DNA from: an uncultured bacterium
GTDB taxonomy: Bacteria > Sysuimicrobiota > Sysuimicrobiia > Sysuimicrobiales > Sysuimicrobiaceae
NCBI GenBank assembly: GCA_938028835.1
Contig: CALIMJ010000033.1
Coordinates: forward strand, 1-64,000
Reading direction: 5' to 3'
DNA: 64,000 bases
The translations under genes and the position numbers were made by a program. A model generated the notes under the pieces. That model was not told the origin of the DNA. It did no database searches and worked only from the letters and a program-made list of their open reading frames with translations. Each line of letters opens with the position of its first letter. Position 1 is the stretch's first letter. Below, piece after piece: positions 23,635 through 36,594 of the stretch.

Positions 23635-24777
23635 GTGCGCTTCGAGCTGACGGAGTCCCAGCGGCTGGTCTACCAGGCGGTGGCGGAGTTCGCCGCGCAA
23701 CGGGTACGGCCTCATGCGGCGCGGTGGGACCGGGAGGGCCGGTTCCCGCACGAGGTGGTGCCGCAGCTGGCGGAGCTGGGCCTGCTGGGCCTAGCAGTGC
23801 CGGAGGATTACGGGGGCAGCGGTATGGACGCGGTGTCCGCGGCCCTGGCGGTGGAGCGCATCGCGTGGGGCGACGGCGCCCTGGCCCTCACCGTGGCGTC
23901 CCACAACTCCCTGTGCACCGCCCACATCCTCTTGTTCGGCAACGAGGAGCAGAAACGCCGCTACCTGCCGCGGCTGGCCCGCGGGGAGGACCTGGGAGCC
24001 TGGTGCCTCACGGAACCCCACGCGGGCAGTGACGCCGCGGCCCTGCGGACCCGGGCAGAGCGGCGCGGCGACCGGTACGTGCTGAACGGCACCAAGGCCT
24101 TCGTCACGCAGGGCTCCGTGGCGGGGCTGTACGTGGTGCTGGCCCGCACGGGCGGGGAAGGACCTGCGGGCATCAGCGCCTTCGTGGTGGAGCGAGACAG
24201 CCCGGGCCTGCGGGTGGGCAAGAAGGAGGACAAGCTGGGCCTGCGGGCCTCCGATACCGCGGAGGTGGTGTTCGAGGACGTGGAGGTCCCGGAGGAGAAC
24301 CGGCTGGGTGCGGAAGGGGAGGGCTACGCCCAGGCCATGCGGGTTCTGGAGGGCGGTCGGATCGGCATCGGAGCCATGGCGGTGGGCATCGGCCGCGCGG
24401 CCCTGGAGGCCGCGGTGGAGTACGCCAGGGGCCGGGTGGCGTTCGGGAGGCCCATCGCCGAGTTCCAGGCGGTGCAGTGGATGCTGGCGGACTCCGCGGT
24501 GGAGCTGGACGCTGCCTGGCTACTGGTCCTGCGGGCCGCCTGGCTGGCGGACCAGGGCCTGCCGTTTCGCAAGGAGGCCAGCATGGCCAAGCTGTACGCC
24601 TCCGAGGCAGCACACCGGGCCACAGACCGGGCCCTCCAGGTGCACGGCGGCTACGGGTACATCCGCGACTACCCCGTGGAGCGGTATTATCGGGACGTGC
24701 GTCTCTGCGAGATCGGGGAGGGCACCAGCGAGATCCAGCGGCTCATCGTGGCCAAGGCCGTGCTGCGGGCCACGTGA
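23635..24777 (+). CDS. Acyl-CoA dehydrogenase
   Basis: A 380-residue flavoprotein of the short/medium-chain class. It introduces a trans-2 double bond into acyl-CoA. Motifs include [26 protein letters not shown], and the catalytic-loop [12 protein letters not shown], with Glu as base. The GTG start is three bases after the rtcB stop. With the branched-chain dehydrogenase upstream it could act in branched-chain or fatty acid breakdown; the chain length cannot be read. Confidence 0.93.
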   Translation: MRFELTESQRLVYQAVAEFAAQRVRPHAARWDREGRFPHEVVPQLAELGLLGLAVPEDYGGSGMDAVSAALAVERIAWGDGALALTVASHNSLCTAHILLFGNEEQKRRYLPRLARGEDLGAWCLTEPHAGSDAAALRTRAERRGDRYVLNGTKAFVTQGSVAGLYVVLARTGGEGPAGISAFVVERDSPGLRVGKKEDKLGLRASDTAEVVFEDVEVPEENRLGAEGEGYAQAMRVLEGGRIGIGAMAVGIGRAALEAAVEYARGRVAFGRPIAEFQAVQWMLADSAVELDAAWLLVLRAAWLADQGLPFRKEASMAKLYASEAAHRATDRALQVHGGYGYIRDYPVERYYRDVRLCEIGEGTSEIQRLIVAKAVLRAT

Positions 24778-24795
24778 CCGCAGAGGAGGGAAACG

Positions 24796-25776
24796 TTGCG
24801 CACCACCCACGTGGGGAGCTACCCCAAGATCCCTGACCTGCCTGAACCCGGCCGGTGGCGGACCGCTGCGGAAAAGCTGCAGCGGGGCGAGATCACCCGC
24901 GAGCAGTTCCGCCAGGTGGAGGACGCGGTGACCCTGGAGGCCATCCGGGACCAGGTGGAGGCGGGCCTGGACCTGATCACGGACGGTCAGATCCGGTGGG
25001 AGGACCCTCAGACGTACTTCGCGCGCCGGCTGTCCGGGTTCAGCATCGACGGGCTGCAGCGGTGGTTCGACACCAACGTGTACTACCGCCAGCCGGTGGC
25101 GGAGGGACCCGTGAGCTGGCGCGAGCCCATCACCGTGGAGGACTACCGGTTCGCCCAAAGCCACAGCCCCAGGCCCGTCAAGCCTGTGGTGACCGGGCCC
25201 TACACCCTGAGCCGGCTCAGCCAGAACCGCCACTACGCCAGGTTTGCGGACTTGGTGCTGGCCGTGGCCCGGGCGCTGAACCAGGAGCTGCGGGCCCTGG
25301 ACGCGGAGTCTCCGCCCGTGGTGCAGGTGGATGAGCCGGCCATCCTCCAGCACAGGGGGGACCTGCCCCTGTTTCGGGAGGCCATGGCGGCCCTGCTGGA
25401 GGGCGTGCGGTCGCCCGTGGTCCTGTACACCTACTTCGGGGACGCGCGGGGCCTTCTGGGGGCCTTGGTGGAGCTCCCGGTTCAGGGGGTGGGGCTGGAC
25501 TTCGTGGCGGGCCCCCGGAACTGGGAGGTGCTGGAGGCGGAGGGGTTCCCCCCGGACCGGCGGTTGGGCTTCGGGGTGCTGGACGCGCGGAACACCCGCC
25601 TGGAGACCGTGGAGGAAGTGCTGCGGGCCCTGGACCGGGTCTGCCGGTTCGTGTCGTTGGACCGCGTGGACCTGGGCCCCAGCGCGGGGCTGGAGTTCCT
25701 GCCCCGGCGGGCCGCAAAGGCCAAGCTGGTGCGGCTGTCGGAGGTCAAGCGGGCGGCTGTGGAGGTGACCCGGTGA
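24796..25776 (+). CDS. MetE-like barrel protein lacking zinc ligands
   Basis: A 326-residue TIM-barrel protein related to cobalamin-independent methionine synthase. It has the opening THVGSYPK, VVTGPYTL, and VVQVDEPAI. At the site of the MetE zinc ligands HxC it has Tyr211-Thr-Tyr213 (YTYFGD), and the later Cys is replaced in GPSAGLEF. Catalytic zinc binding therefore looks lost, as in the N-terminal barrel of full-length MetE. Its stop overlaps the next gene, a paralogue with intact ligands, as GTGA. The start is TTG after AGAGGAGGG. Confidence 0.85.
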   Translation: MRTTHVGSYPKIPDLPEPGRWRTAAEKLQRGEITREQFRQVEDAVTLEAIRDQVEAGLDLITDGQIRWEDPQTYFARRLSGFSIDGLQRWFDTNVYYRQPVAEGPVSWREPITVEDYRFAQSHSPRPVKPVVTGPYTLSRLSQNRHYARFADLVLAVARALNQELRALDAESPPVVQVDEPAILQHRGDLPLFREAMAALLEGVRSPVVLYTYFGDARGLLGALVELPVQGVGLDFVAGPRNWEVLEAEGFPPDRRLGFGVLDARNTRLETVEEVLRALDRVCRFVSLDRVDLGPSAGLEFLPRRAAKAKLVRLSEVKRAAVEVTR

Positions 25777-26759
25777 GCGACCTGCCCCTGTTCCCCACCA
25801 CCACCGTAGGGTCGTTCCCCAAGCCCCCGTACCTGTTGGAGGCGCGGCGCAAGCGGCTGCGGGGCCAGATCGACCCCGCCGAACTGCGCCGGCTGGAGGA
25901 GCAGGCGACACGGGAGTGGATCCAGCGCCAGGAGGAGCTGGGTCTGGACATCTTCGTGGACGGCGAGATGTACCGGGGCGACATGGTGGCGTACTTCGCG
26001 GACGAGATGGACGGGTTCGCCATCGCGGGCCTGGTGCGCTCGTACGGGAACCGCTACTACCCTAAGCCCGTGGTGACCGGACCCGTGGGCCGCAAGCGGC
26101 CCATCACCGTGGAGTGGTTCCGGTTCGCCCAGTCGTTGACGGGGAAGCCGGTGAAGGGAATGCTCACGGGCCCGTACACCATCGCGGAGTGGTCCTTCAA
26201 CGAGTACTACCCGACCCGGCGGGAGCTGGTGCTGGAGCTGGCGCGGGCCATCCACGAGGAGGCGGTGGACCTGGAACGGGCCGGGGCCCGTTTCATCCAG
26301 ATCGACGAACCCGCCATCCACACCCGTCCGGACGAGGACTTCGAGCTGGCGAGGGAGGCCATGGAGATCGTCACGGACGGGCTCAGCGCCTACACCATCA
26401 CCCACGTGTGCTACGGGGACGTCCCCCGCATCTACCCCAGGATGCTGGACCTGCCGGTGCGGCAGATCGACCTCGCCCTGAAGAACGAGGACTTCGCCCT
26501 CCTGGAGGTGTTCCGGCAGCACCGGTTCACCAAGGACATCGGGCTCGGGGTCATCGACGCCCACTCCCACCGGGTGGAGACGGTGGAGGAGGTGCTGGAC
26601 GGGATCCGCCGGTCCCTGGAGGTGTTCGAGCCCCGTCAGGTGTACGTGTCCCCGGACTGCGGGCTGAAGACGCGGACCATCGACGAGGCGGTGGGCAAGC
26701 TGGCCTCCATGGTGGAGGGCGCCCGCCGGGCTCGGGAGGAGTTGCGCTCGGTGGTCTAG
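25773..26759 (+). CDS. metE: Methionine synthase, cobalamin-independent catalytic barrel
   Basis: A 328-residue core-MetE. It transfers a methyl group to homocysteine; the donor in short MetE proteins may differ from methyl-folate. Zinc ligands are visible: His211 and Cys213 in THVCYGD, and Cys296 in SPDCGLKTR. The acidic ligand appears as Asp233 in QIDLAL rather than the usual Glu. It is translationally coupled to an upstream paralogue without ligands, so the pair may form a split MetE. The N-terminus reads TTTVGSFPKP. Confidence 0.9.
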   Translation: MSDLPLFPTTTVGSFPKPPYLLEARRKRLRGQIDPAELRRLEEQATREWIQRQEELGLDIFVDGEMYRGDMVAYFADEMDGFAIAGLVRSYGNRYYPKPVVTGPVGRKRPITVEWFRFAQSLTGKPVKGMLTGPYTIAEWSFNEYYPTRRELVLELARAIHEEAVDLERAGARFIQIDEPAIHTRPDEDFELAREAMEIVTDGLSAYTITHVCYGDVPRIYPRMLDLPVRQIDLALKNEDFALLEVFRQHRFTKDIGLGVIDAHSHRVETVEEVLDGIRRSLEVFEPRQVYVSPDCGLKTRTIDEAVGKLASMVEGARRAREELRSVV

Positions 26760-27482
26760 GTGGACAGTCCCGGTCGCAGGCGCCGGCGACGGCGGATGCG
26801 TCCCCCCGCGGTGGCGCAGACGACGCCAGCGGTGACTGCCGCCCGCGGGGCGGTGGTCACCGGGCACCGCCTGCTCCGGGTGCCGCTGGCGGCGGCCTAT
26901 GGCATGGCCAGCCGCCTCGAACACCTTCCCCGCTGGTCCGACCTGTGGATGCGCGCGGACACCGTCGAAAAACGCGCGGGCCGGTGGGTGCTGCGGCTCC
27001 GGGGCTTCCTCGCAGGCCTGCCCGTGGAGTCGGTGGTGCGGGCGCAGCTGGAGCCGGGGCGGTCGGTGCGCTGGCGGCAGTCCCACGGGACCCTGCTACA
27101 CTACGCCGCGCAGTTCGAGGTGGAGTCCGAGGAGGAGGGCACCCGGCTGCGCTACACGGTGGAGCTCGATCCGGGCATCGGAATGCTGGACGACGCTTCG
27201 GCGCAGCGGGTGGCGGTGCAGGAGGTGGAGCGGACCCTGGACCGCATGAAGTGGAGCGCGGAGCGGGAGCTGGTGGCGGAAGAGGTCCGGCTGATGAAGG
27301 TGCGCCCCGGAGCCCAGGAGGTGCGGGAGGAGGCGGAGCCCCGCATGGAGTCCATGCAGGAGCTAGCGCAGCCCGCGGCGCCGTCGGAAGCTCCCGCACA
27401 GGCACCCGGCCGGCGCCGCCGCAGGCGCCGCCGGCGGAGTGCTGCACCCGCGGGGCCGGCACCGGAACCCGCGGAGGCTTAG
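26760..27482 (+). CDS. SRPBCC-domain protein with poly-arginine ends
   Basis: A 240-residue protein. The middle (about residues 30-165) fits the SRPBCC polyketide-cyclase/COQ10-like fold: VPLAAAYGMASRLEHLPRWSD and a late helix QEVERTLDRMKWSAEREL. Runs of seven arginines near residues 6-12 and nine near the C-terminus flank it, with Ala/Pro-rich tails. The function is unknown. The GTG start follows the metE stop directly with no gap; ATG 26796 is an alternative that would drop the first Arg run. Confidence 0.7.
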   Translation: MDSPGRRRRRRRMRPPAVAQTTPAVTAARGAVVTGHRLLRVPLAAAYGMASRLEHLPRWSDLWMRADTVEKRAGRWVLRLRGFLAGLPVESVVRAQLEPGRSVRWRQSHGTLLHYAAQFEVESEEEGTRLRYTVELDPGIGMLDDASAQRVAVQEVERTLDRMKWSAERELVAEEVRLMKVRPGAQEVREEAEPRMESMQELAQPAAPSEAPAQAPGRRRRRRRRRSAAPAGPAPEPAEA

Positions 27483-27923
27483 GGCCCCACGGGCAGGGCA
27501 TATGCCCGCGCTGTCGAGGGAGGGGAACAGCTCGGGGAAGCGGAGGGGGATCCCGACGTCCACGTCGTGGTCCTGCCGCCCACCGCGGACCTGGAGATCA
27601 ACGCCCTGCAGCGAGCAGCCACCGTGGTGATCCAGAAATCCCTGCGGGAGGGGTTCGGGCTGACGGTGACGGAGGCCATGTGGAAGGCTAAGCCGGTGAT
27701 CGGTGGGTTCGCCGGAGGGATCACCGCCCAGATCGTGTACGGCGTCACCGGCTACACGGTGAACTCCGTGGAGGGCCTGGCCTTCCGTGTCCGGTACCTG
27801 CTGAACAACCCCGATCTGGCGCGTGAGATGGGCCAGAAGGCTCGGGAGCACGTGCGCCAGAACTTTCTCATCCTGCGGGACCTGGCGGACCACTTGGCCC
27901 TGATGGGTACCCTGCTGGGGTGA
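27483..27923 (+). pseudogene. 5'-truncated TreT-like glycosyltransferase remnant
   Basis: The frame is open from just after the SRPBCC stop but has no start until GTG 27567. From about 27525 it reads like the C-terminal third of GT4 trehalose synthase TreT: LEINALQRAATVVIQKSLREG split at residue 20, then GFGLTVTEAMWKAKPVIGG and a final [14 protein letters not shown]. The nucleotide-sugar half of the enzyme (about 280 residues) is missing, so it is probably inactive. It heads the alpha-glucan operon and overlaps malQ as GTGA. An assembly join here cannot be excluded. Confidence 0.75.
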
Positions 27924-29836
27924 CGCCCCCGGTGCTTCCACGGGGAAGCCTAGTCCGCGCCCTGGTGCAGCTCGCCTACTGGGACGTTTCGGGTCGCCTC
28001 CGGCGGGCCTCGCCCGAGGCCCTGCGCGCGGTTGTGGAAGCCCTTGGAGTCGACCCCGCAGCGCCGCCACCGGCTGTGGAGCCCGTCACGGTGGCGTGGG
28101 ACGGACGCCTGCGTCTGAAGCTACGCCTGCCGGGCCCTGTGGACCGTCTGCGGTGTACGGTGCTGCTGGAGGGCGGTGGGGAGGTCGGGGAGCCGGAGCT
28201 GGCCGTCCGGCACGTGCGGGGCCGGGACGGCTGGGTGGAGTCGCACGTCCAGGTCCCGGGCCGGCTGCCCTTTGGCTGTCACCGCGCGGTGGTGAGTACC
28301 GGCGGGCGGAAGCTGCACACGGTGGTGCTGTCGGTCCCGCGCCGCCTGCCGGGTGCGAGCCCGCCCCGCGTGGGTCTGTGGGTGCCCACCTACGGCCTGT
28401 GGTCCCGTACCTGCGGTCCCTGCGGGGACTTCGAAGCCCTGCGCCGGGCCGCCAGCTGGGCCCTGGCGCGTGGGGCGGGCGTGCTGGCCACCCTACCGCT
28501 GTTTGCGGGCCTTCTGGACGAGCCCTTCGAGCCCAGCCCCTACCTGCCGGCCAGCCGCCTGTTCTGGAACGAGCTGTTCGTACACCTGCCTGGTCCCCAG
28601 CGGCCCGCGGCCACGGGGCTGGTGGACTACCGGGCCGCTTTCGCGGAGAAACGGGCCCTGCTGGAGGAGGGCTGGCGGCAGCTTCCGGATCGGCTCAAGG
28701 AGGAGGTACGGGGATGGGTCCGGGAGCAGCCGTGGATGCCGCAGTACGCCACGTTCCGGGCGTACCTGGAACGACAGCGCCGGCCGTGGAGAGCTTGGCC
28801 GGAGGCTGCGCGGTCGGGCGTCCGGTTAGACGGCGCGGACCCGGTAGCCCGGGATGTGTACGCGTACGCGCAGTGGCTGGCGGACCGGCAGCTACAGGCG
28901 GTGGCGGAGACCGGGGTGTGGCTGTATCTGGACCTCCCCCTGGGCGCGCACCCGGACGGCTTCGACCCGTGGCAGTTCCGGGAGCTGTTCGTGGAGGGGG
29001 TTTCCGCGGGAGCGCCGCCGGACCCCTTTTCCGCCCTCGGCCAGGACTGGAGCTTTCCGCCGGTGCACCCGCAGCGGGCGCGGGAGGACGGGCACGCTTA
29101 CCTGAGAGCGTGCCTGGCCCGGCTGTTCCGGGTGGCCCGGATGGTCCGCCTGGACCACGTCATGGCCCTGCACCGGCTGTACTGGATCCCGAGGGGGTTC
29201 CCGGCCACGGAGGGAGTGTACGTGCGCTACCCCGCGGACGAGCTGTACGCCGCCGTGATCCTGGAAGCGTTCCGCGCGGGCGCGGTGGTGGTGGGCGAGG
29301 ACCTGGGTACGGTGCCCAGCGCGGTCCGGAGGGAGCTCGAGCGTCGGGGCCTGTGGCGCATGTACGTCCTGGCCTTCGAGGCCGGCTCGGAACGCCTGCG
29401 CCCACCGGCTCCGGGGACCGTGGCGTCGCTGGGGACTCACGACACAGCTCCCTTCGCCAGCTGGTGGCAGGGTCTGGACCTGGTGGAACTCCAACGGCTG
29501 GGCCGCATCACGGTGGAGCACATGTCCGCGGAGCGCGACCGGCGTCAGGCGGTGGTGACGGCGCTGGCCCGCGAGCTGGGCGTCCGGGGCCCCTCGCCGC
29601 GGACGGCCTTGCAAGCGGCACTGCGCTGGCTGGCGGAAAGCCCCGCGGGCTCGGTGTTGGTGCACCTGGAGGACCTGTGGCTGGAGACAGCGTGCCACAA
29701 TGTGCCCGGGACCACCGCAGACCAGCACCCCAACTGGCGCAGGCGGCTGCGGTATCCGGTGGAAGCCTGGGACGAGCTGCGGGAGGTGTCCGAGACGCTA
29801 CAGGACCTAGCCCTCCGAAGGGGTCGCCACCCGTGA
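27920..29836 (+). CDS. malQ: 4-alpha-glucanotransferase (amylomaltase, GH77)
   Basis: A 638-residue enzyme that transfers maltodextrin segments between alpha-1,4-glucans. GH77 motifs are [18 protein letters not shown] (nucleophile Asp), [11 protein letters not shown] (acid/base Glu) and [10 protein letters not shown] (third Asp). An N-terminal extension of about 150 residues is beta-rich, as in longer MalQ forms. The GTG start overlaps the TreT remnant stop, and the stop overlaps glgB as GTGA. Confidence 0.93.
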   Translation: MTPPVLPRGSLVRALVQLAYWDVSGRLRRASPEALRAVVEALGVDPAAPPPAVEPVTVAWDGRLRLKLRLPGPVDRLRCTVLLEGGGEVGEPELAVRHVRGRDGWVESHVQVPGRLPFGCHRAVVSTGGRKLHTVVLSVPRRLPGASPPRVGLWVPTYGLWSRTCGPCGDFEALRRAASWALARGAGVLATLPLFAGLLDEPFEPSPYLPASRLFWNELFVHLPGPQRPAATGLVDYRAAFAEKRALLEEGWRQLPDRLKEEVRGWVREQPWMPQYATFRAYLERQRRPWRAWPEAARSGVRLDGADPVARDVYAYAQWLADRQLQAVAETGVWLYLDLPLGAHPDGFDPWQFRELFVEGVSAGAPPDPFSALGQDWSFPPVHPQRAREDGHAYLRACLARLFRVARMVRLDHVMALHRLYWIPRGFPATEGVYVRYPADELYAAVILEAFRAGAVVVGEDLGTVPSAVRRELERRGLWRMYVLAFEAGSERLRPPAPGTVASLGTHDTAPFASWWQGLDLVELQRLGRITVEHMSAERDRRQAVVTALARELGVRGPSPRTALQAALRWLAESPAGSVLVHLEDLWLETACHNVPGTTADQHPNWRRRLRYPVEAWDELREVSETLQDLALRRGRHP

Positions 29837-31700
29837 TAAGCGAGCTGGACCTGTACCTGTTCCGGGAGGGCACCCACACGCGGCTGTACGAGAAGCTGGG
29901 AGCCCATCCGCAGGAAGAGGGGACGCGGTTCGCCGTGTGGGCGCCCCACGCCGCGGCGGTGCGCGTCATGGGGGACTTCAACGGCTGGGACCCGGAGGCG
30001 GACCCGCTGGAGCCGCTAGGAGACTCCGGCATCTGGGTGGGGGTGGTGCGGTCCGCGCGGCCCGGGCACCGGTACAAGTACCGGGTGGTCCCGCGGGGAG
30101 GAGCACCCCCGTTGGACAAGGCGGACCCGTTTGCCTTCTGGTCCGAACCACCCCCGGGGAACGCTTCGGTGGTTTGGGATCTCACCTACGTGTGGGCTGA
30201 CGGCCGGTGGATGGCGGAGCGCGCGGTGCGTAACGCCTTGGACGCCCCCATCAGCGTGTACGAGGTCCACCTGGGGTCGTGGAGGCGCCGGGACGACGGC
30301 CGACACCTGACCTACCGGGAGCTGGCGCCCAGGCTGGCGGAATACGTGCGGGAGCAGGGGTTTACCCACGTGGAGTTCCTGCCGGCGATGGAGCACCCCT
30401 TCTACGGGTCGTGGGGCTACCAGATCACAGGCTACTTCGCGCCCACGTGCCGGTACGGCACACCGCAGGAGTTCATGGAGCTGGTAGACACCCTGCACCA
30501 GCACGGGGTGGGCGTGTTCCTGGACTGGGTCCCCTCCCACTTCGCCACGGACCCCCACGGCCTGGCGCGGTTCGACGGGACCGCCCTGTACGAGCACCCC
30601 GACCCCCGCCGCGGGTGGCACCCGGATTGGGGCAGCGCCATCTTCGACTACGGGCGTCCCGAGGTCCGGAGCTTCCTGCTCAGCAGCGCGCACTTCTGGC
30701 TGGACCGCTACCACGCGGACGGGCTGCGGGTGGACGCGGTGGCGTCCATGCTGTACCTGGACTACTCCCGACGGGAGGGGGAGTGGCTGCCCAACGAGTA
30801 CGGCGGACGGGAGAACCTGGACGCCATCCGGTTCCTGCGGCAGCTGAACGAGTCCGTCTACCGGGACTTCCCCGGAGCCCAGACGGTGGCGGAGGAGTCC
30901 ACCGCCTGGCCCATGGTGAGCCGGCCCACGTCCGCGGGCGGCCTCGGGTTCGGGCTGAAGTGGGACATGGGGTGGATGCACGACACCCTGCGGTACCTCG
31001 CCCGCGACCCGGTGTACCGCAAGTACCACCACCAGGAGCTCACCTTCCGGATGCTGTACGCGTTCTCCGAGAACTTCCTCCTGCCCCTGTCCCACGACGA
31101 GGTGGTGCACGGGAAGCGCTCCCTGCTGGAGAAGATGCCCGGGGACGACTGGCAGAAGTTTGCGAACCTCCGGCTGCTGCTGGGCTACCAGTACGCGCAG
31201 CCGGGCAAGAAGCTGCTGTTCATGGGCGGGGAGATCGGCCAGCGGCGGGAGTGGGACCACGAGGGGAGCGTGGACTGGCACCTGCTGGCGGACCCGCGCC
31301 ACGCGGGCATCCAGCGGTGGGTGCGGGACCTCAACCGGCTGTACCGCACGGAACCCGCCCTGCACGAGCTGGACTGCGAGCCCGAGGGATTCGAGTGGGT
31401 CGACCCCGACGACCGCGAGTCCAGCGTCCTGAGCTTCCTGCGCCGCGCCGGCGGCGGGCGGCAGGTGGTGGTGGTGTGCAACTTCACCCCGGTCCCCCGC
31501 CAGGACTACCGGGTCGGAGTGCCCGAGCCCGGACGGTGGGAGGAGGTGCTCAACAGCGACGCGCGGGAGTACGGCGGGAGCGGCTGGGGCAACTTCGGAG
31601 GCGTGCGAGCGGAGCCGGTTCCCCGCCACGGCCGACCGTACTCCCTGCGGCTGGTCCTGCCGCCCCTGGCGGTGCTGTTCCTGCGCTGGGAGGGCTCCGG

Positions 31701-31704
<4 letters not shown>
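29833..31704 (+). CDS. glgB: 1,4-alpha-glucan branching enzyme (GH13)
   Basis: A 623-residue enzyme creating alpha-1,6 branches. It has an N-terminal CBM48 domain ([20 protein letters not shown]) and a GH13 barrel with [11 protein letters not shown] (nucleophile), TVAEESTAW (acid/base) and [12 protein letters not shown]. The segment [14 protein letters not shown] is typical of GlgB. GTG 29833 overlaps the malQ stop; the much longer reading upstream is a malQ shadow. Confidence 0.96.
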
Positions 31705-33823
<2,119 letters not shown>

Positions 33824-33827
<4 letters not shown>

Positions 33828-35461
33828 AGGGCCAGGAAACCCCCCAGCCCGGCGGCGTCGCGTGGTGGCAGCGGGAGGCCTTCTACGAGGTCTACCCCCG
33901 GTCGTTCCAGGACTCCGACGGCGACGGGGTGGGAGACCTCCGCGGGGTGCTGCGGCGCCTGGATTACCTGGCGGAACTCGGCGTCGGTGCGGTGTGGCTC
34001 GCGCCCTTCTACCCCTCGCCGCAGCGGGACTTCGGCTACGACGTGTCCGACTACTGCGGGGTGGATCCCGCCATGGGGACGCTCGCGGACTTCGACCGCG
34101 TGGTGGCGGAAGCTCACCGCCGCGGCCTGCGGGTGGTGGTGGACCTGGTGGCCAACCACACCAGCAGCGAGCACCCGTGGTTTGCGGAGTCCCGCACAAG
34201 CCGGGACAGCCCCAAGCGCGACTGGTACGTGTGGCGCGACCCGGCTCCGGACGGAGGCCCGCCCAACAACTGGCTCAGCTTCTTCGGCGGACCCGCGTGG
34301 ACCCTCGACCCCGCCACCGGCCAGTACTACCTGCACCAGTTCCTCCCCGCGCAGCCAGACCTGAACTACCGCAACCCCGAGGTGGTGGAAGCCATGGTGC
34401 AGGTGGTGCGGTTCTGGCTGGACCGCGGGGTGGACGGATTCCGGCTGGACGCGGCGTGGCTGCTGGTGGAGGACGCGTCCTTCCGGGACGAGCCGCCCAA
34501 CCCCACCTGGCGGCCGGGCATGCGGGAGCGGGACCGGCTGCTGCACCCCTACACCGAGGACCAGCCAGAAACCCACGAGGTGCTCCGGCAGTTCCGCGCG
34601 GTGCTGGAGGAGTACCGGGACCGCGGCCCGGTGCTGATCGGTGAGGTGTACCTGCCGGCCCCGCAGCTCGTCCGCTACTACGGCACCCCCGATCGGCCCG
34701 AGTGTCACCTCCCCTTCAACTTCGCGCTGGTGGAGTTGCCCCCGGAGCGCTGGAACGCAGGGGACGTCCACAGGCTGGTGGACACCTACGAGGCCGCCCT
34801 CCCGCCGTGGGCCTGGCCCAGCTGGGTTCTGGGGAACCACGACCGCCCTCGCGTGGCCACGCGGCTCGGCGAGGAGGGATCCCGGCTCGCGCACGTACTG
34901 CTTCTGACCCTGCGGGGCACGCCGACCCTGTACTACGGCGACGAGCTGGGGATGGTGGACGGAAGGATCCCGCCCGATCGCGTGCGGGACTGGGCGGGGT
35001 TCCGGGAGTGGGGCGGGAGGTGGTCCCGGGACGCCGCCCGCACGCCCATGCAGTGGGACGCCACGCCCCACGCGGGGTTCACCACCGGCGAGCCGTGGCT
35101 GCCGGTCAACCCCGACGCGGCCTGGCGCCACGTGGCGGCCCAGGAGCAGGACGCGCGGTCGTTCCTGCACCTGATCCGGCGGCTTCTGCGGCTGCGGCGG
35201 GCCCACCCCACGCTGGTGGCGGGCCGCTATGCGGCCGTGGACGCACCCCCGGGCGTGTTCGCGTACCGCAGGGAGCTGGAGGGTGAGGTCGTGCTGGTCG
35301 CCCTGAACTTCGCGGAAGCTCCCGCGCGCCTGGCGACGGGCGGGCACGTGCTGCTGTCCACCCACCTGGACCGCGAGGGCTTTGAGCGGGACCTGGAGCT
35401 GCGGCCGCGGGAAGGACTGGTGGTGACGCTCCGTGCGAAAGCCGGCAGCCTCGGGTGGTAG
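33824..35461 (+). CDS. GH13 alpha-glucosidase
   Basis: A 545-residue enzyme resembling oligo-1,6-/alpha-1,4-glucosidases: [20 protein letters not shown] at the N-terminus, [12 protein letters not shown] (Asp nucleophile), VLIGEVYLP (Glu) and [13 protein letters not shown]. There is no signal peptide, so it is cytoplasmic. It ends the four-gene alpha-glucan operon, linked by a GTGA overlap. Linkage specificity cannot be fixed by eye; trehalose-hydrolysing or sucrose-acting relatives are possible. Confidence 0.9.
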
Positions 35462-35494
35462 CATGGGAGGGAAGGAGGACGCAGGGGAGGCGCC

Positions 35495-36580
35495 ATGCGG
35501 TTCGGACGGCACGAGCCCGAGCTGACGCGGGAGCAGGTTCTTCAAGCCCTCCGGGACGTGGAGGACCCGGAGCTGCGGCGGTCCATCGTGGACCTGGACA
35601 TGGTCCGCGACGTCCGGGTGCAGGACGGGCACGTGCGGGTGGAGGCGGTGCTGACCATCGGAGGCTGCCCCCTGCGGGAGGTGATCCTGCAGTCCATCCG
35701 CGACCGCGTGGCCCAGCTGCCGGGCGTACGGTCCGTGGACGTGCACCTCGGCGTCATGAGCCCGGAGGAGCGGCAGACCCTCATCGCCAAGCTGAGGGGT
35801 GCGGAGGGGACCGCCCCGTCTCCCTTCCTGGGGCCGCACAGCTCGGTGCGGGTGCTGGCGGTGGCCAGTGGCAAAGGCGGCGTCGGGAAGTCCACGGTGA
35901 CCGCCAACCTCGCGGTGGCCCTGGCTCAGGCGGGGAGCCGCGTGGGGGTCCTGGACGCCGACGTGTACGGGTTCTCCATCCCGCGGATGCTGGGCATCGA
36001 GGGCCGGCCCACGGTGATCGACCAGATGATCATCCCCCTGGAACGGTGGGGCGTCCGGGCGGTCTCCATGGGGATGCTGGTGGACCGGGACGAGGCGGTC
36101 ATCTGGCGGGGTCCCATGCTGCACAAGGCCCTCATCACCTTCATCACCGAGGTGCACTGGGGCGACGTGGACACCCTGCTCCTGGACCTGCCGCCCGGCA
36201 CCGGAGACGTGTCCATCACCGTGGCGCAGCAGCTGCCTCAGGCGGAGATGCTGGTGGTCACGACCCCTCAGCAGGCCGCGGTGGAGGTGGCGGCCCGGGC
36301 CGCCCGGATGGCGGGGAAAGTGAACCTCAAGGTGGCGGGCGTCATCGAGAACATGAGCTACCTGGAGGGGCCCGAGCCCGTGGCGGTGTTCGGAGAGGGC
36401 GGGGGTCAGGCGCTGGCGGACCGCCTGGGGGTTCCCCTCCTGGCCCGGATCCCCCTGGACCCGCGCATCTGCGAGGCGGGCGACGCCGGCGAGCCCGTGG
36501 TGGTCCGCTACCCTGACAGCGCGGGGGCGCGGGCCTTCCGGGAGGCGGCGCGGCGCCTGCGGGCGGCCCGCGTGTCCTGA
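35495..36580 (+). CDS. mrp: Mrp/ApbC family P-loop Fe-S carrier ATPase
   Basis: A 361-residue protein. An N-terminal MIP18/DUF59 domain (QALRDVEDPELRRSIVDLDM) precedes the Mrp ATPase. The deviant Walker A is ASGKGGVGKSTVTANLA and Walker B-like LLLDLPPGTGDVS. Mrp/NBP35 proteins carry 4Fe-4S clusters to apoproteins. The common C-terminal CxxC is not visible; the equivalent segment reads NMSYLEGPEP, so cluster binding may be altered. ATG 35495 follows GCAGGGGAGGC. Confidence 0.92.
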   Translation: MRFGRHEPELTREQVLQALRDVEDPELRRSIVDLDMVRDVRVQDGHVRVEAVLTIGGCPLREVILQSIRDRVAQLPGVRSVDVHLGVMSPEERQTLIAKLRGAEGTAPSPFLGPHSSVRVLAVASGKGGVGKSTVTANLAVALAQAGSRVGVLDADVYGFSIPRMLGIEGRPTVIDQMIIPLERWGVRAVSMGMLVDRDEAVIWRGPMLHKALITFITEVHWGDVDTLLLDLPPGTGDVSITVAQQLPQAEMLVVTTPQQAAVEVAARAARMAGKVNLKVAGVIENMSYLEGPEPVAVFGEGGGQALADRLGVPLLARIPLDPRICEAGDAGEPVVVRYPDSAGARAFREAARRLRAARVS

Positions 36581-36594
36581 AGCGGGGAGGGCGT

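Noticed and set aside
28096-29832. Long upstream extension of the glgB reading frame
   Set aside because: It is an out-of-frame shadow of malQ; GlgB homology begins exactly at GTG 29833.
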